NCBI RefSeq assembly: GCF_000454545.1
Contig: NZ_CM002139.1
Span: forward strand, 1,477,070-1,541,069
DNA: 64,000 nt
DNA from: Xanthomonas cassavae CFBP 4642
GTDB lineage: Bacteria > Pseudomonadota > Gammaproteobacteria > Xanthomonadales > Xanthomonadaceae
Reading direction: 5' to 3'
In this document: in pieces, positions 45,448 to 55,047 of the stretch
Layout of the letters: each line of letters begins with the position of its first letter
How positions within the stretch are numbered: position 1 is the stretch's first letter
Made by a program: the position numbers and the translations under genes
Notes under the pieces: generated by a model
Database searches by the model: none
Told to the model about the DNA's origin: nothing
Seen by the model: the letters and a program-made list of their open reading frames with translations, nothing else

Positions 45448-45971
45448 ATGGCCGGGACCCGGGTCCCCGCTCCCGGCTCTCCATCACTCTGATCGTCGCC
45501 TTCGACCGCAACAACGCCATCGGTCGCGACAACGATTTGCCGTGGAAGCTTCCGGATGATCTCAAGCGTTTCAAGGCGCTGACGCTGGGCAAGCCGATCC
45601 TGATGGGGCGCAAGACGGCGCAATCGCTGGGGCGTGCACTGCCGGGGCGTCTGAACCTGGTGCTGACGCGGTCCGGACAGGTGCCCTTTGCCGGCATGCA
45701 GGCGGTGGCGTCGGTGGAGCAGGCGCTGGAGTGTGCCGAACACGCTGGTGCGCAGGAGCTGTGCGTGATCGGTGGTGGCGAGGTCTATCGGCTGACGATG
45801 GAACGCGCCGATCTGTTGGCTGTCACCGAGGTGGACACTGCGGTCGAATATGCCGATACGCACTATCCGCCGATCGATCCGGCGGTGTGGGTGGCGGTGC
45901 AGCGCGAAGAACATGCAGCCGATGCGCGCCACGCGTTTGCATTTTCTTACGTGGATTATCGGCGCCGCTGA
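45444..45971 (+). CDS. folA: Dihydrofolate reductase
   Basis: This 175-residue enzyme reduces dihydrofolate with NADPH. After a short non-conserved leader it reads [73 protein letters not shown] and [18 protein letters not shown]. These are the DHFR strand A, the substrate helix with the conserved Asp, the NADPH loop and the GGG motif. ATG 45444 overlaps the thyA stop (ATGA). It ends the lgt-thyA-folA run and converges on sfnR. Confidence 0.97.
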   Translation: MNGRDPGPRSRLSITLIVAFDRNNAIGRDNDLPWKLPDDLKRFKALTLGKPILMGRKTAQSLGRALPGRLNLVLTRSGQVPFAGMQAVASVEQALECAEHAGAQELCVIGGGEVYRLTMERADLLAVTEVDTAVEYADTHYPPIDPAVWVAVQREEHAADARHAFAFSYVDYRRR

Positions 45972-46046
45972 GTCGCCGGACCCTGGTTGGCGAACTTGCC
46001 AGGCCACAGTGCAAGGCAGCGCGGCAACCGTGGTTTGCCCGGCGCC

Positions 46047-47120
<1,074 letters not shown>

Positions 47121-47209
47121 GGGCCGGATGCGAAGTGGGAGAAGAGGGAGCAACGCAGCACCGAGATGCGCGGGCGAACTCGCTGTGGTGCCAACGCCGC
47201 CACGGCGAT

Positions 47210-48397
47210 TCATGAGTAGAAGCTGGGCGTGGGAGGCTGCCGCCGTAGCGCCCATTCGCCGAGTTCGCGCACCTTGTAGTCGACCGGATCGTGCAGGGTG
47301 TGGGTACGCAGATTGCGCCAGTAACGGTCCAGACGCAGCGCTGCATGGGTGGCGCGCGCGCCGGTGACATCGAACAGTTTGCTGCTGACATCCAGCCCCA
47401 CACGCGTGGTGGCGACCTTGGCGGCGGCGATTGCCAGGGCCACCTGCGCGCGTTCGTCGCCGGTGAGCGCGTGTTCCTTGCGCCAGGCGGCGTCGAGCAG
47501 ATCGGCGGCGCGCCCGGCCAGCAGGCGCGCGCTTTCCAGCCCCAGCCAGAACTCGCCGTAATGGGCCAGGATGTAGGGATCGTCGCTGGCCCGCTCGACT
47601 CCGGACCGATGCCAGGGCCGCGTTTCGGTCGAGGTGTAGCTGCGCGCCTCTTCGAATGCGCCTTCGGCAATGCCGAGGAAGACATGCGCAAACAGCAGTT
47701 GCGCAAGCAGCGGACGCAGGCACGCCAATGGCGTGCTCAGCGGGCCTGGATCCAGCAGCAGCTCGTTTTCTTCTACCCGTACGCGCTCGAAGGTGGTGCT
47801 GCCGCTGTCGGTCTGGCGTTGGCCGATGTTGTCCCAATCGTGGCCGAGCGTGATGCCGCTGCGTGCGGTGGGGACTGCGCCGATCAACAGCTTGCCGCTG
47901 CGTTCGTCCAGTGCGGAGGCGATCAGCATCTGCGAGTCGAGAGCGCCGGAACAAAAACTCTTCTTGCCGGAAAATTCGCGCCAGCCCTCGTAGTGCACGG
48001 CGATGGTGCGCGTATCCAGGGGATTGAGCGCATTGCCCCAGAACCACTGCTTGCGCGCGGTCTGCTCCAGCCAGGGCTGCCATTGCGCCGGCTGGCCGAA
48101 CAGCCGCACCGTGGCCAGCATCAGGTGATGGAAGCCGAAGACGTGCGCGATCGAACTGTCGGCCCTGGCGAATTCGCGCACGATGGTCAGCACCTCGCTC
48201 CAGCTGGCGCCAAGACCGCCGTACTGCACCGGGATGCTCAAGCCCAGCAGGCCGCTGGCACGCAATGCATCGCGTTCTGCCTTTGGGGTGCCGCCACGCG
48301 CATCGCGTTCGATCGCCGTGGCAGCGAAGTCGCTGGCCAGACGCCGGGCCGTGTGCAGCGGGTTCAACACGGTGGGTTGCAGTTGCTGGCTGGTCAT
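47210..48397 (-). CDS. sfnB: SfnB family sulfur acquisition oxidoreductase (acyl-CoA dehydrogenase-like)
   Basis: This 395-residue flavoprotein has the acyl-CoA dehydrogenase fold: RASGLLGLSIPVQYGGLGAS at the N-terminal helices, SSIAHVFGFHHLMLATVRLF, FWGNALNPLDTRTIAVHYEG and FSGKKSFCSGALDSQMLIAS in the middle beta domain, and DVTGARATHAALRLDRYWRN with the conserved Arg and THTLHDPVDYK at the C-terminal end. These last motifs are typical of the DszC/SfnB desulfurization group, not of fatty-acid enzymes. GAGG precedes ATG 48397. SfnB belongs to the dimethylsulfide/sulfone pathway in Pseudomonas; the exact step is unsettled. It lies between the ABC ATPase and sfnR. Confidence 0.88.
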   Translation of the reverse strand: MTSQQLQPTVLNPLHTARRLASDFAATAIERDARGGTPKAERDALRASGLLGLSIPVQYGGLGASWSEVLTIVREFARADSSIAHVFGFHHLMLATVRLFGQPAQWQPWLEQTARKQWFWGNALNPLDTRTIAVHYEGWREFSGKKSFCSGALDSQMLIASALDERSGKLLIGAVPTARSGITLGHDWDNIGQRQTDSGSTTFERVRVEENELLLDPGPLSTPLACLRPLLAQLLFAHVFLGIAEGAFEEARSYTSTETRPWHRSGVERASDDPYILAHYGEFWLGLESARLLAGRAADLLDAAWRKEHALTGDERAQVALAIAAAKVATTRVGLDVSSKLFDVTGARATHAALRLDRYWRNLRTHTLHDPVDYKVRELGEWALRRQPPTPSFYS

Positions 48398-48508
48398 GCG
48401 CGATAGCCTCGTTCGGGTCGCAGGGAGATGATCGATGCACGGCGGGGACAGGCGCCGCAGGTGCATGCCGGTTGGCAGTGCTGTGTGTCTGCATGCAACT
48501 GCCCATGC

Positions 48509-49264
48509 CTACACTGCATGGATGTCGTGCAGCGCGGCCAGCAGCTCCTGGCGCGCCTCACGCAGCGCCGCCTCATGCGCGTTGCGATCGCGTGGCCGCG
48601 GCGTGTCCAGCGCCTGCGCATGCACGATGGAACCGGGCTGGCCGCCGATCACGAGGACGCGGTCGCTCAGGTACACCGCTTCCTCGATATCGTGCGTCAC
48701 CAGCAGCACGGTGAAGCCGTGCTCGCCGGCCAGGCGCAGCAGCAGCTCCTGCAGCCGGATGCGGGTGAAGGCATCCACCGCGCTGAAGGGTTCGTCCAGC
48801 AACAGCACCTGCGGTTGCCGGTACAAGCCCCGCGCCAGGGCCACCCGCTGCGCCTGGCCGCCGGAGAGTTGCTTGGGCAGCGCCTGCGCGTGGTCGAGCA
48901 GGCCGACCTCGGCCAGCAACTGCTGCACGCGCGGCGATTGCCGCGCTGCCGCCGGCGAAACGCCAGTGTCGTCGGCGAAGGCGACATTGGCCGCCACGTC
49001 CAGCCAGGGCAGCAGGCGCGGCTCCTGGAAGATGAAGCCGATACGGCGGTCGACCCCCTGCACGCGGCTGCCGTCCAGCACTACCTCGCCGCCGTAGTCG
49101 CGCTCCAGGCCGGCGACGATGCGTAACAAGGTGCTCTTGCCGCAACCGCTGGGTCCGATCAGGCTCAGGATTTCGCCCGGTGCCACGCGCAGCTCGATGT
49201 CCTGCAACACGCTGCGTGCACCGAAGCGTTTGTTCGCCACCCGGATCTGCAGGCCGGCACTCAT
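48509..49264 (-). CDS. ssuB: Aliphatic sulfonate ABC transporter ATP-binding protein
   Basis: This 251-residue ATPase has Walker A IGPSGCGKSTLLRIVAGLE, Q-loop IGFIFQEPRLLPWLDV, signature LSGGQAQRVALARGLYRQP, Walker B VLLLDEPFSAVDAFTRIRLQ and switch LLVTHDIEEAVYLSDRV, all close to SsuB. Its start overlaps the end of the permease gene by four bases. About 110 bases separate its stop from the sfnB start downstream. It powers the importer encoded with ssuC and ssuA. Confidence 0.93.
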   Translation of the reverse strand: MSAGLQIRVANKRFGARSVLQDIELRVAPGEILSLIGPSGCGKSTLLRIVAGLERDYGGEVVLDGSRVQGVDRRIGFIFQEPRLLPWLDVAANVAFADDTGVSPAAARQSPRVQQLLAEVGLLDHAQALPKQLSGGQAQRVALARGLYRQPQVLLLDEPFSAVDAFTRIRLQELLLRLAGEHGFTVLLVTHDIEEAVYLSDRVLVIGGQPGSIVHAQALDTPRPRDRNAHEAALREARQELLAALHDIHAV

Positions 49265-50127
49265 GCCGCGTGCGCCGCGTGTGGGTGGGCGCGGCGGTTC
49301 TGCAGGTTGTCGCGCCAGTGCAGCGTGCGGGTTTCCAGTGCCTTGAGCACGCTGTCGCTGAGCTTGCCGAGCAGGGCCAGCAACACGATGGCGGCAATGA
49401 CGATGTCCGGCCGCGAGGTCTCGCGCCCGTCGCTCAGCAGATAACCCAGCCCGCGCGTGGCTGCGATCAGTTCGGCGGCCACCAGAAACATCCAGGCCAG
49501 GCTCAGGCTGGTACGCAGCCCGGTGAAGATGGATGGCAGCGCGGCCGGCAGCAGGATCCGTTGCACCATGCGCACCCGGGACAGGCCATAGGTCTCGCCC
49601 AGCTCGATCAGCGTGCGGTCGACCTGGCGCAGGCCATTGGCCACGCCCAGATACATCGGGAAGAACGCACCGATCGCGATCAAGGTGATCTTCGGCGCTT
49701 CATCGATGCCCATCCATAGCAACAACAACGGCACCCAGGCCAGGCTGGGCACCGCGCGCAGCGCCTGGAAGCTGGGATCCAGCAAGCGCTCCAGCCAGCG
49801 ATTCAAGCCGACGCCGATGCCGATCGCCAGTCCCAGACCGACACTCAGCGCAAAGCCCACCAGCACCCGCAGCACGCTGGCGCCCAGATGGCCGGCCAGT
49901 CCCCGGCCGGCTTCGTCTGCCAGCGTGGTCAGGATCTGGCTGGGAGGCGGCAGCAAGTAGCGTGGCGTCCACCCCAACGCCGAGCACACTTCCAATGCTG
50001 CGAAGAAGCCGACCGGCAGCACCAGGCCCAGGCTGCCGGCAGGCAGCCGCCAGCGCCGCCGCAGGCGCATGGAGGATGGCAGGGCGCGCGACAGGCGAAG
50101 CGAGATCTGATTCATCGTGGCGGTCAT
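49261..50127 (-). CDS. ssuC: Aliphatic sulfonate ABC transporter permease
   Basis: This 288-residue inner-membrane protein has about six hydrophobic segments and the permease coupling motif ELGETYGLSRVRMVQRILLP followed by AALPSIFTGLRTSLSLAWMF, as in SsuC. The start I chose (ATG 50127, MTATMNQISLRLSRALPSSM) overlaps the binding-protein stop by four bases; ATG 50115 is an alternative. Upstream in-frame codons extend into ssuA and are not real. Confidence 0.9.
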   Translation of the reverse strand: MTATMNQISLRLSRALPSSMRLRRRWRLPAGSLGLVLPVGFFAALEVCSALGWTPRYLLPPPSQILTTLADEAGRGLAGHLGASVLRVLVGFALSVGLGLAIGIGVGLNRWLERLLDPSFQALRAVPSLAWVPLLLLWMGIDEAPKITLIAIGAFFPMYLGVANGLRQVDRTLIELGETYGLSRVRMVQRILLPAALPSIFTGLRTSLSLAWMFLVAAELIAATRGLGYLLSDGRETSRPDIVIAAIVLLALLGKLSDSVLKALETRTLHWRDNLQNRRAHPHAAHAA

Positions 50128-51128
50128 CCCTGCGCCACGCGTGCGCGCGTGGCATAGCGTGGATCGATCAATGCGCCCAGTACCTGGGGCAGGTCGGTTC
50201 CCGGTCGCACCAGGCCTTCTTCGAGCAAGACCGGCGCGGCGCTGCGCAAGGCCGCCAGTTGCTCGGCGCCGATCAACGGCCGGCTGAGATCGGTGCGCTG
50301 CAACTGCAGTTGCGCCACCGGCACCGAAAGACGTGCCTGCTCGGCGATCAGGCTGGCCAAGGCGTCCGGATGCGTGATTGCCCAACGACGCGCCTTTTCA
50401 TAGGCCTGCAGCACCAGTGGAATCTGCTCGGGGTAGGCGGCAGCGAATTTTTCGCTGGTATTCAAGAAGCCGTACGAATTGAAGGCGACGTTGCGATAGA
50501 GCAGCCGCGAGCCGGCCTCGAGCTGGCTGGCGGCCATATGCGGGTCCAGTCCGGCCCAGGCATCGACATTGCCGCGCTCCAGTGCAATACGCCCATCCGG
50601 ATGCTGCAGATGGACGATGTCGACATCGTCCCGGTGCAAGCCGACTTCGCGCAGCGCACGCAGCAGGAACAGGTACGCATCGGTACCCTTGGTGGCGGCC
50701 ACCCGCTTGCCCTTGAGTTCGGCCACGCGCTGGATCTTCGATTGCTTGCCGACGACCAGGGCGACCCATTCCGGGTGCGAGGACACATAGACCGCCTTGA
50801 CCGGATTGCCGTTGGCGCGCCCCAGCAGCGCGGCCAGGCCGGCGGTGCTGCCGAAATCGATGCTGTTGCCGGCCAGATACTCCAGTGCGCGATTGCTGCC
50901 GGCCGATAACACCCAGGTGACCTCGGTGCCCTGCGGCTTGAGCGCTGCTTCCAGCCAGCCGAAGCGCTTGAGCACCAGCGAGGTGGGCGAGTAGTAGGCG
51001 TAATCCATGCGCAGGCGTTCGGGGACGGCAATCCTGCGCGGTGTATCCGCCGCGCTGGACAACAGCGGCGGGGCACCGAGCGCGACTCCGGCCAGCGTTC
51101 CGAGTTTGAGCAGGTTGCGTCGTTTCAT
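50124..51128 (-). CDS. ssuA: Aliphatic sulfonate ABC transporter substrate-binding protein
   Basis: This 334-residue periplasmic protein starts MKRRNLLKLGTLAGVALGAP, an RR-containing signal with cleavage near SSA-ADT. The mature part follows the SsuA fold: YAYYSPTSLVLKRFGWLEAA, TEVTWVLSAGSNRALEYLAG, DFGSTAGLAALLGRANGNPV, LKGKRVAATKGTDAYLFLLR and NVDAWAGLDPHMAASQLEAG. GAGG precedes the ATG at 51128. It binds alkanesulfonates or related compounds for import. It sits between the monooxygenase ssuD (11-base gap) and ssuC (overlap). Confidence 0.92.
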   Translation of the reverse strand: MKRRNLLKLGTLAGVALGAPPLLSSAADTPRRIAVPERLRMDYAYYSPTSLVLKRFGWLEAALKPQGTEVTWVLSAGSNRALEYLAGNSIDFGSTAGLAALLGRANGNPVKAVYVSSHPEWVALVVGKQSKIQRVAELKGKRVAATKGTDAYLFLLRALREVGLHRDDVDIVHLQHPDGRIALERGNVDAWAGLDPHMAASQLEAGSRLLYRNVAFNSYGFLNTSEKFAAAYPEQIPLVLQAYEKARRWAITHPDALASLIAEQARLSVPVAQLQLQRTDLSRPLIGAEQLAALRSAAPVLLEEGLVRPGTDLPQVLGALIDPRYATRARVAQG

Positions 51129-51139
51129 GGGGGCTCCTC

Positions 51140-52303
51140 TCAGCGCGCCGAGGCGCGTGGCACGATGGTGTTGGCGATGACTTCGCCGAAGGGGCCGCTC
51201 AGCGGTTGCCCGGGCAATTGCTGCCGGCGCGCACGTGGCAGCAGTGGGAAGACCAGTTCGGCAAAGCGATAGGCCTCTTCCAGATGCGGATAGCCGGAGA
51301 AGATGAAGGTGTCGATGCCGAGCGCGGCGTATTCCTCGATCCGCTGCACCACTGTCTGCGGACTGCCGACCAGGGCGGTGCCGGCCCCGCCGCGGACCAG
51401 GCCGACCCCGGCCCACAGGTTGGGGCTGACCTCCAGATCGGCGCGCGTGCGGCCCTGGCCACGCCCATGCAAGGCTGCCATGCGCCGCTGGCCGACCGAG
51501 TCCATGCGCGCGAAGGCGCGCTGTGCGCGCTCCACGGTGTCGTCGTCGAGATGGCGGATCAGCGCATCGGCCGCGGCCCAGGCCTGCGTGTCGGTTTCGC
51601 GCACGATGACATGCAGGCGGATGCCGAAGCGCAAGGTGCGCCCGAGTGCCGCAGCCTTGCTGCGGACGGTGGCGATCTTCTGCGCCACCGCGGCCGGCGG
51701 CTCGCCCCAGGTGAGGTAGGTGTCCACCTGTTCGGCGGCCAGATCGTGCGCCGCATCGGACGAGCCGCCAAACCACACGGGTGGATACGGCCGTTGCACG
51801 GTGGGATACAGCAGTTGCGCCGCCTTCACCTGCAGATGCTTGCCATCGAAGTCGTAGCTCTGGCTGTCGTGGCTGTGGCGGATGATCTCGCGCCAGATCC
51901 GGATGAATTCGGCCGAGGCGTCGTAACGGTCGGCGTGATCGAGAAACACGCCATCGCCTTCCAGCTCACCGCGGTCGCCGCCGGTGACCAGATTGACCAG
52001 CAGGCGCCCGCCGGAGAGCCGGTCGAAGCTGGCCGCCATGCGCGCGGCCAGTGCGGGCGCCATCAGCCCGGGGCGCAGCGCCACCAGAAACTTCAGTTGG
52101 CGCGTGGCATTGATCAGGCTGGACGCGATCACCCACGGGTCTTCGCAGGAGCGCCCGGTGGGAATCAGCACCCCTTCATAGCCCAGCGTGTCCGCCGCTA
52201 CGGCCACCTGGGTCACGTAGTCGGCACTGACCTGGCGCGCGCCCTCGCTGGTACCCAGATAGCGGCTATCGCCGTGGGTGGGAATGAACCAGAACATCTC
52301 CAT
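51140..52303 (-). CDS. ssuD: Alkanesulfonate monooxygenase
   Basis: This 387-residue FMNH2-dependent enzyme of the bacterial luciferase-like family cleaves C-S bonds of alkanesulfonates, giving an aldehyde and sulfite in the cytoplasm. The start [20 protein letters not shown] is typical of Ssu[74 protein letters not shown] and [20 protein letters not shown] are family signatures, including the loop with conserved Arg/His residues near the flavin. AAGGAG lies in front of the ATG. It needs reduced flavin from the FMN reductase encoded next to it. Confidence 0.96.
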   Translation of the reverse strand: MEMFWFIPTHGDSRYLGTSEGARQVSADYVTQVAVAADTLGYEGVLIPTGRSCEDPWVIASSLINATRQLKFLVALRPGLMAPALAARMAASFDRLSGGRLLVNLVTGGDRGELEGDGVFLDHADRYDASAEFIRIWREIIRHSHDSQSYDFDGKHLQVKAAQLLYPTVQRPYPPVWFGGSSDAAHDLAAEQVDTYLTWGEPPAAVAQKIATVRSKAAALGRTLRFGIRLHVIVRETDTQAWAAADALIRHLDDDTVERAQRAFARMDSVGQRRMAALHGRGQGRTRADLEVSPNLWAGVGLVRGGAGTALVGSPQTVVQRIEEYAALGIDTFIFSGYPHLEEAYRFAELVFPLLPRARRQQLPGQPLSGPFGEVIANTIVPRASAR

Positions 52304-52350
52304 CGCGATCTCCTTGAGGTGGACTGCCGGGCTCGCGCCGGCGAACCGGA

Positions 52351-52914
52351 TCAGGCAATACGCAGCCGCGCATCGGGGCGCACGCCCAACACACCGGCAG
52401 CGCGTTCGGCGGCCAGCACGATGCGCTGGCGCAGCGCCGGAGCGGCCACCTGGTCATCGTGGAAATCGCTTTCGCTGGCATAGATGCCGATCGGCAATGT
52501 CAGTGCCTGGAAAAATGCGAACAACGGCCGCAGCTGGTGATCGATCACCAGCGCGTGCCGTTCGCTGCCGCCGGTGGCGGCCAGCAGCACCGGCGTATCG
52601 ATCAATGCGTGCATGTCGATCAGATCGAACAGATGCTTGAGCAAGCCTGGATACGAACCGCGATACACCGGTGCGACGACCAGTAGCAGGTGTGCCGTTT
52701 CGATCTGGCGCAAGGCCTGTTCTGTGGTTGCGTCGACGTCGCTGCGCCATTGCGCTGCGCCCAGCGGCCGCGCGATCTCGCCGAGCTGGAGGATGCTGGG
52801 CCTGATGGCCAGGTGCTGTGCCAGCTCGGCCAGGGTGGCCTCGGCCAGGGCCAGGCTGCGCGAAGGGCGCGAGGTGCTGCCGGAGACGGCAACGACATTC
52901 AACGGAGTGCGCAT
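52351..52914 (-). CDS. ssuE: NAD(P)H-dependent FMN reductase (SsuE/MsuE)
   Basis: This 187-residue flavodoxin-like enzyme reduces free FMN and hands it to SsuD and probably Sfn[21 protein letters not shown] holds the phosphate-binding loop, [20 protein letters not shown] the flavin region, and [20 protein letters not shown] the second loop. The ATG at 52914 has AGGA nine bases upstream. It is the first gene of the operon, about 24 bases after the predicted sigma-54 transcription start. MsuE is an equally good name. Confidence 0.93.
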   Translation of the reverse strand: MRTPLNVVAVSGSTSRPSRSLALAEATLAELAQHLAIRPSILQLGEIARPLGAAQWRSDVDATTEQALRQIETAHLLLVVAPVYRGSYPGLLKHLFDLIDMHALIDTPVLLAATGGSERHALVIDHQLRPLFAFFQALTLPIGIYASESDFHDDQVAAPALRQRIVLAAERAAGVLGVRPDARLRIA

Positions 52915-52947
52915 GCGAGATTCCTGTAGGGGCGTGTCGAGCTGTCA

Positions 52948-52963
52948 TGCAAACGTCGTGCCA
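52948..52963 (-). promoter_or_regulatory. Sigma-54 promoter of the ssuE operon
   Basis: On the minus strand TGGCACGACGTTTGCA matches the sigma-54 consensus TGGCACG-N4-TTGCA at every fixed position, with the -24 GG and -12 GC ten bases apart. Transcription would start near 52938, about 24 bases before the ssuE ATG. With sfnR at the end of this operon, SfnR is the obvious activator; that pairing is inference. Confidence 0.85.
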
Positions 52964-53612
52964 TCCAGACATGCTTGCTGTTGCTGCAGCGACATAAAAC
53001 GCGGAAGCAACGCGCGTCGACGTGTCAGTCACGGGGAATTGCATCTGACTGCATGGCGCGATGCAGTGCAATGGCAAAGCACCATCGGGAATGACATGCG
53101 CTCAGCAGATTTGAGAATGAGCTAATGAAATTGCAGAAAACAGCCGGTTTCAAGTGGTTTTCTTCGCGAGTCTCATGGTGTGGCGGGCATGAGCATAGAG
53201 CGCGCAGAGATAAGCGCGGCAGAACTGTTTGCAGGGAAGCAATGGATCAACAGATTGTGCGTTTTTCTGGAGCGGTATGTTCAGTTGGGACGGTGTGCAT
53301 TGCGAATCACGCGAGTGCGGTTGTTCGTTCAATACATGTTGGTGCTCGTGGTGTGGCCGTGCGCGCGGCATCGATGGTGAGACTTTCAAGATTGGGTGCC
53401 CGTTCGAATCAACACGCACGGCCGTGCGCAGATCGCCGATATCAGCGTGCTATCGCGCAGATGCACTGCGTTTGCGTGGCGCCATAGATTGCGTCGCCGC
53501 GCTGCGTTGGATCAGTCGCGGCGCAATCGCGGTTCTCCCAAGGCACGCAATCGTCGCCGGCGGGGTATGGAGCGCAGAATGGGAATCTGGATATATCGCG
53601 CGGGGATAAGCA
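52964..53612. promoter_or_regulatory. Divergent control region between ssuE and sfnG
   Basis: This 650-base gap between two outward-facing sigma-54 promoters has lower GC than its surroundings, especially 53090-53360. It holds no recognisable gene; open frames at 53125-53487 plus and 53150-53419 minus look spurious. Sigma-54 activators bind 100-200 bases upstream of their promoters, so SfnR sites for both arms are expected here. I could not pick out a shared motif by eye. Confidence 0.5.
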
Positions 53613-53628
53613 TGGCACGCGATGTGCG
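53613..53628 (+). promoter_or_regulatory. Probable sigma-54 promoter of sfnG
   Basis: TGGCACGCGATGTGCG matches TGGCACG-N4-TTGC with one mismatch in the -12 element (GTGC for TTGC). The -24 GG and -12 GC are present ten bases apart. The predicted start, near 53638, gives a 140-base leader before the sfnG ATG. It faces away from the ssuE promoter. Confidence 0.6.
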
Positions 53629-53777
53629 TTGTCTGCGATGCGGTGACGCGCATGCGTGCACTGCAGTCGCACTGCGCAATACGCGCATGACAATCGTGAA
53701 GGAGATCGGTCGCAAGCAGCTTGCCGGGCAGCACCGTCTTTCCTGAGGTCCATCCCTGATCCTTGCAGGAGTTTCCA

Positions 53778-54881
53778 ATGAGCCATTCGTCCAATGCCGT
53801 GCCGCTGACCTTTGCCTACTGGGTTCCCAACGTCAGCGGCGGGCTGGTTGTCAGCACGATCGAGCAGCGCACCGACTGGAGCCTGGAGTACAACGTGCGG
53901 CTTGCGCAGGCCGCCGAGCACGCCGGCTTCGATTACGCGCTGACCCAGATCCGTTTTACCGCCGGCTATGGCGCCGAACATCAGCATGAGTCGGTGTCAT
54001 TCAGTCAGGCCTTGCTGCATGCCACCTCACGCCTGAAGGTATTGGCGGCCATCCTGCCCGGTCCCTGGACACCGGCGGTGGTGGCCAAGCAGATCGCCAC
54101 CATCGACCACATCAGCAACGGGCGCATCGCGATCAATGTGGTCAGCGGCTGGTTCAAGGGCGAGTTCGTTGCCATCGGCGAGCCGTGGCTGGAACACGAC
54201 GAACGCTATCGGCGCTCCCGGGAATTCATCCAGGTACTGAAGGGGATCTGGACCCAGGACGCTTTCAGCTTCCATGGCGATTTCTACCGTTTCAACAACT
54301 ACACCCTCAGCCCCAAGCCGCTGCAGAAGCCGCATCCTGAGATATTTCAAGGAGGCAGTTCGCGCGCGGCGCGCGACAACGCGGCCAGCGTGTCGGACTG
54401 GTATTTCACCAATGGCAACACGCCCGAGCAGTTACGCGTGCAGATTCAGGACCTGCAGACCAAGGCGGCCGCCAATGGGCATACCGTTCGCGTGGGCGTC
54501 AACGCCTTCGTGATCGCGCGAGAGACCGAGCAGGAGGCCCAGGCGGTGCTGCAGGAAATCATCGCGCATGCGCATGTCGACGCGGTCAAGGCGTTCGCCG
54601 ATGCCGCGCGGCAGGCCGGCCACGCGTCGCCGGAGGGCGAGGGCAATTGGGCCACTTCCACCTTCGAGGACCTGGTGCAATACAACGACGGTTTCCGCAC
54701 CAACCTGATCGGCACGCCGCAGCAGATCGCCGAACGCATCCTCGCCCTGCAGGACGTGGGCGTGGATCTGGTGCTGTGCGGCTTCCTGCACTTTATCGAA
54801 GAGGTGGAATATTTCGGACGCGAAGTGCTGCCGCGCGTACGCGCGCTGGAGGCGCAGCGCGCGGAGTCGGCGCTGGCCTGA
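53778..54881 (+). CDS. sfnG: Dimethylsulfone monooxygenase SfnG
   Basis: This 367-residue FMNH2-dependent luciferase-like enzyme is close to SfnG of Pseudomonas, which converts dimethylsulfone to methanesulfinate. It starts (after MSHSSNAV) with PLTFAYWVPNVSGGLVVSTI, EQRTDWSLEYN, then ALTQIRFTAGYGAEHQHESV, VLAAILPGPWTPAVVAKQIA, TIDHISNGRIAINVVSGWFK and GEFVAIGEPWLEHDERYRRS. The match is nearly colinear with what I recall of the family. GCAGGAG precedes ATG 53778. It is transcribed divergently from ssuE, which would supply its reduced flavin, and has its own sigma-54-like promoter. Confidence 0.93.
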   Translation: MSHSSNAVPLTFAYWVPNVSGGLVVSTIEQRTDWSLEYNVRLAQAAEHAGFDYALTQIRFTAGYGAEHQHESVSFSQALLHATSRLKVLAAILPGPWTPAVVAKQIATIDHISNGRIAINVVSGWFKGEFVAIGEPWLEHDERYRRSREFIQVLKGIWTQDAFSFHGDFYRFNNYTLSPKPLQKPHPEIFQGGSSRAARDNAASVSDWYFTNGNTPEQLRVQIQDLQTKAAANGHTVRVGVNAFVIARETEQEAQAVLQEIIAHAHVDAVKAFADAARQAGHASPEGEGNWATSTFEDLVQYNDGFRTNLIGTPQQIAERILALQDVGVDLVLCGFLHFIEEVEYFGREVLPRVRALEAQRAESALA

Positions 54882-55047
54882 TCGGCGCCGCCACGCTGCC
54901 GGCTTGAAGCGGCTGACAGCCCGTAGCGGGCAGTGGCCAGTTGGATGTGGACGGCGCGATCGGAACCGGAACGCAAGAGTGGCCCATGCCGCTTCCGAGC
55001 GCCGTGCGTGCCTGCCTGGCGGCGGCGCAGTCGCTTGTGAGTCGCGC

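Noticed and set aside
53125..53487. Possible small gene in the ssuE-sfnG gap
   Set aside because: The frame lacks a ribosome binding site and family match, overlaps an equally open opposite frame, and lies in a region better explained as a control region.
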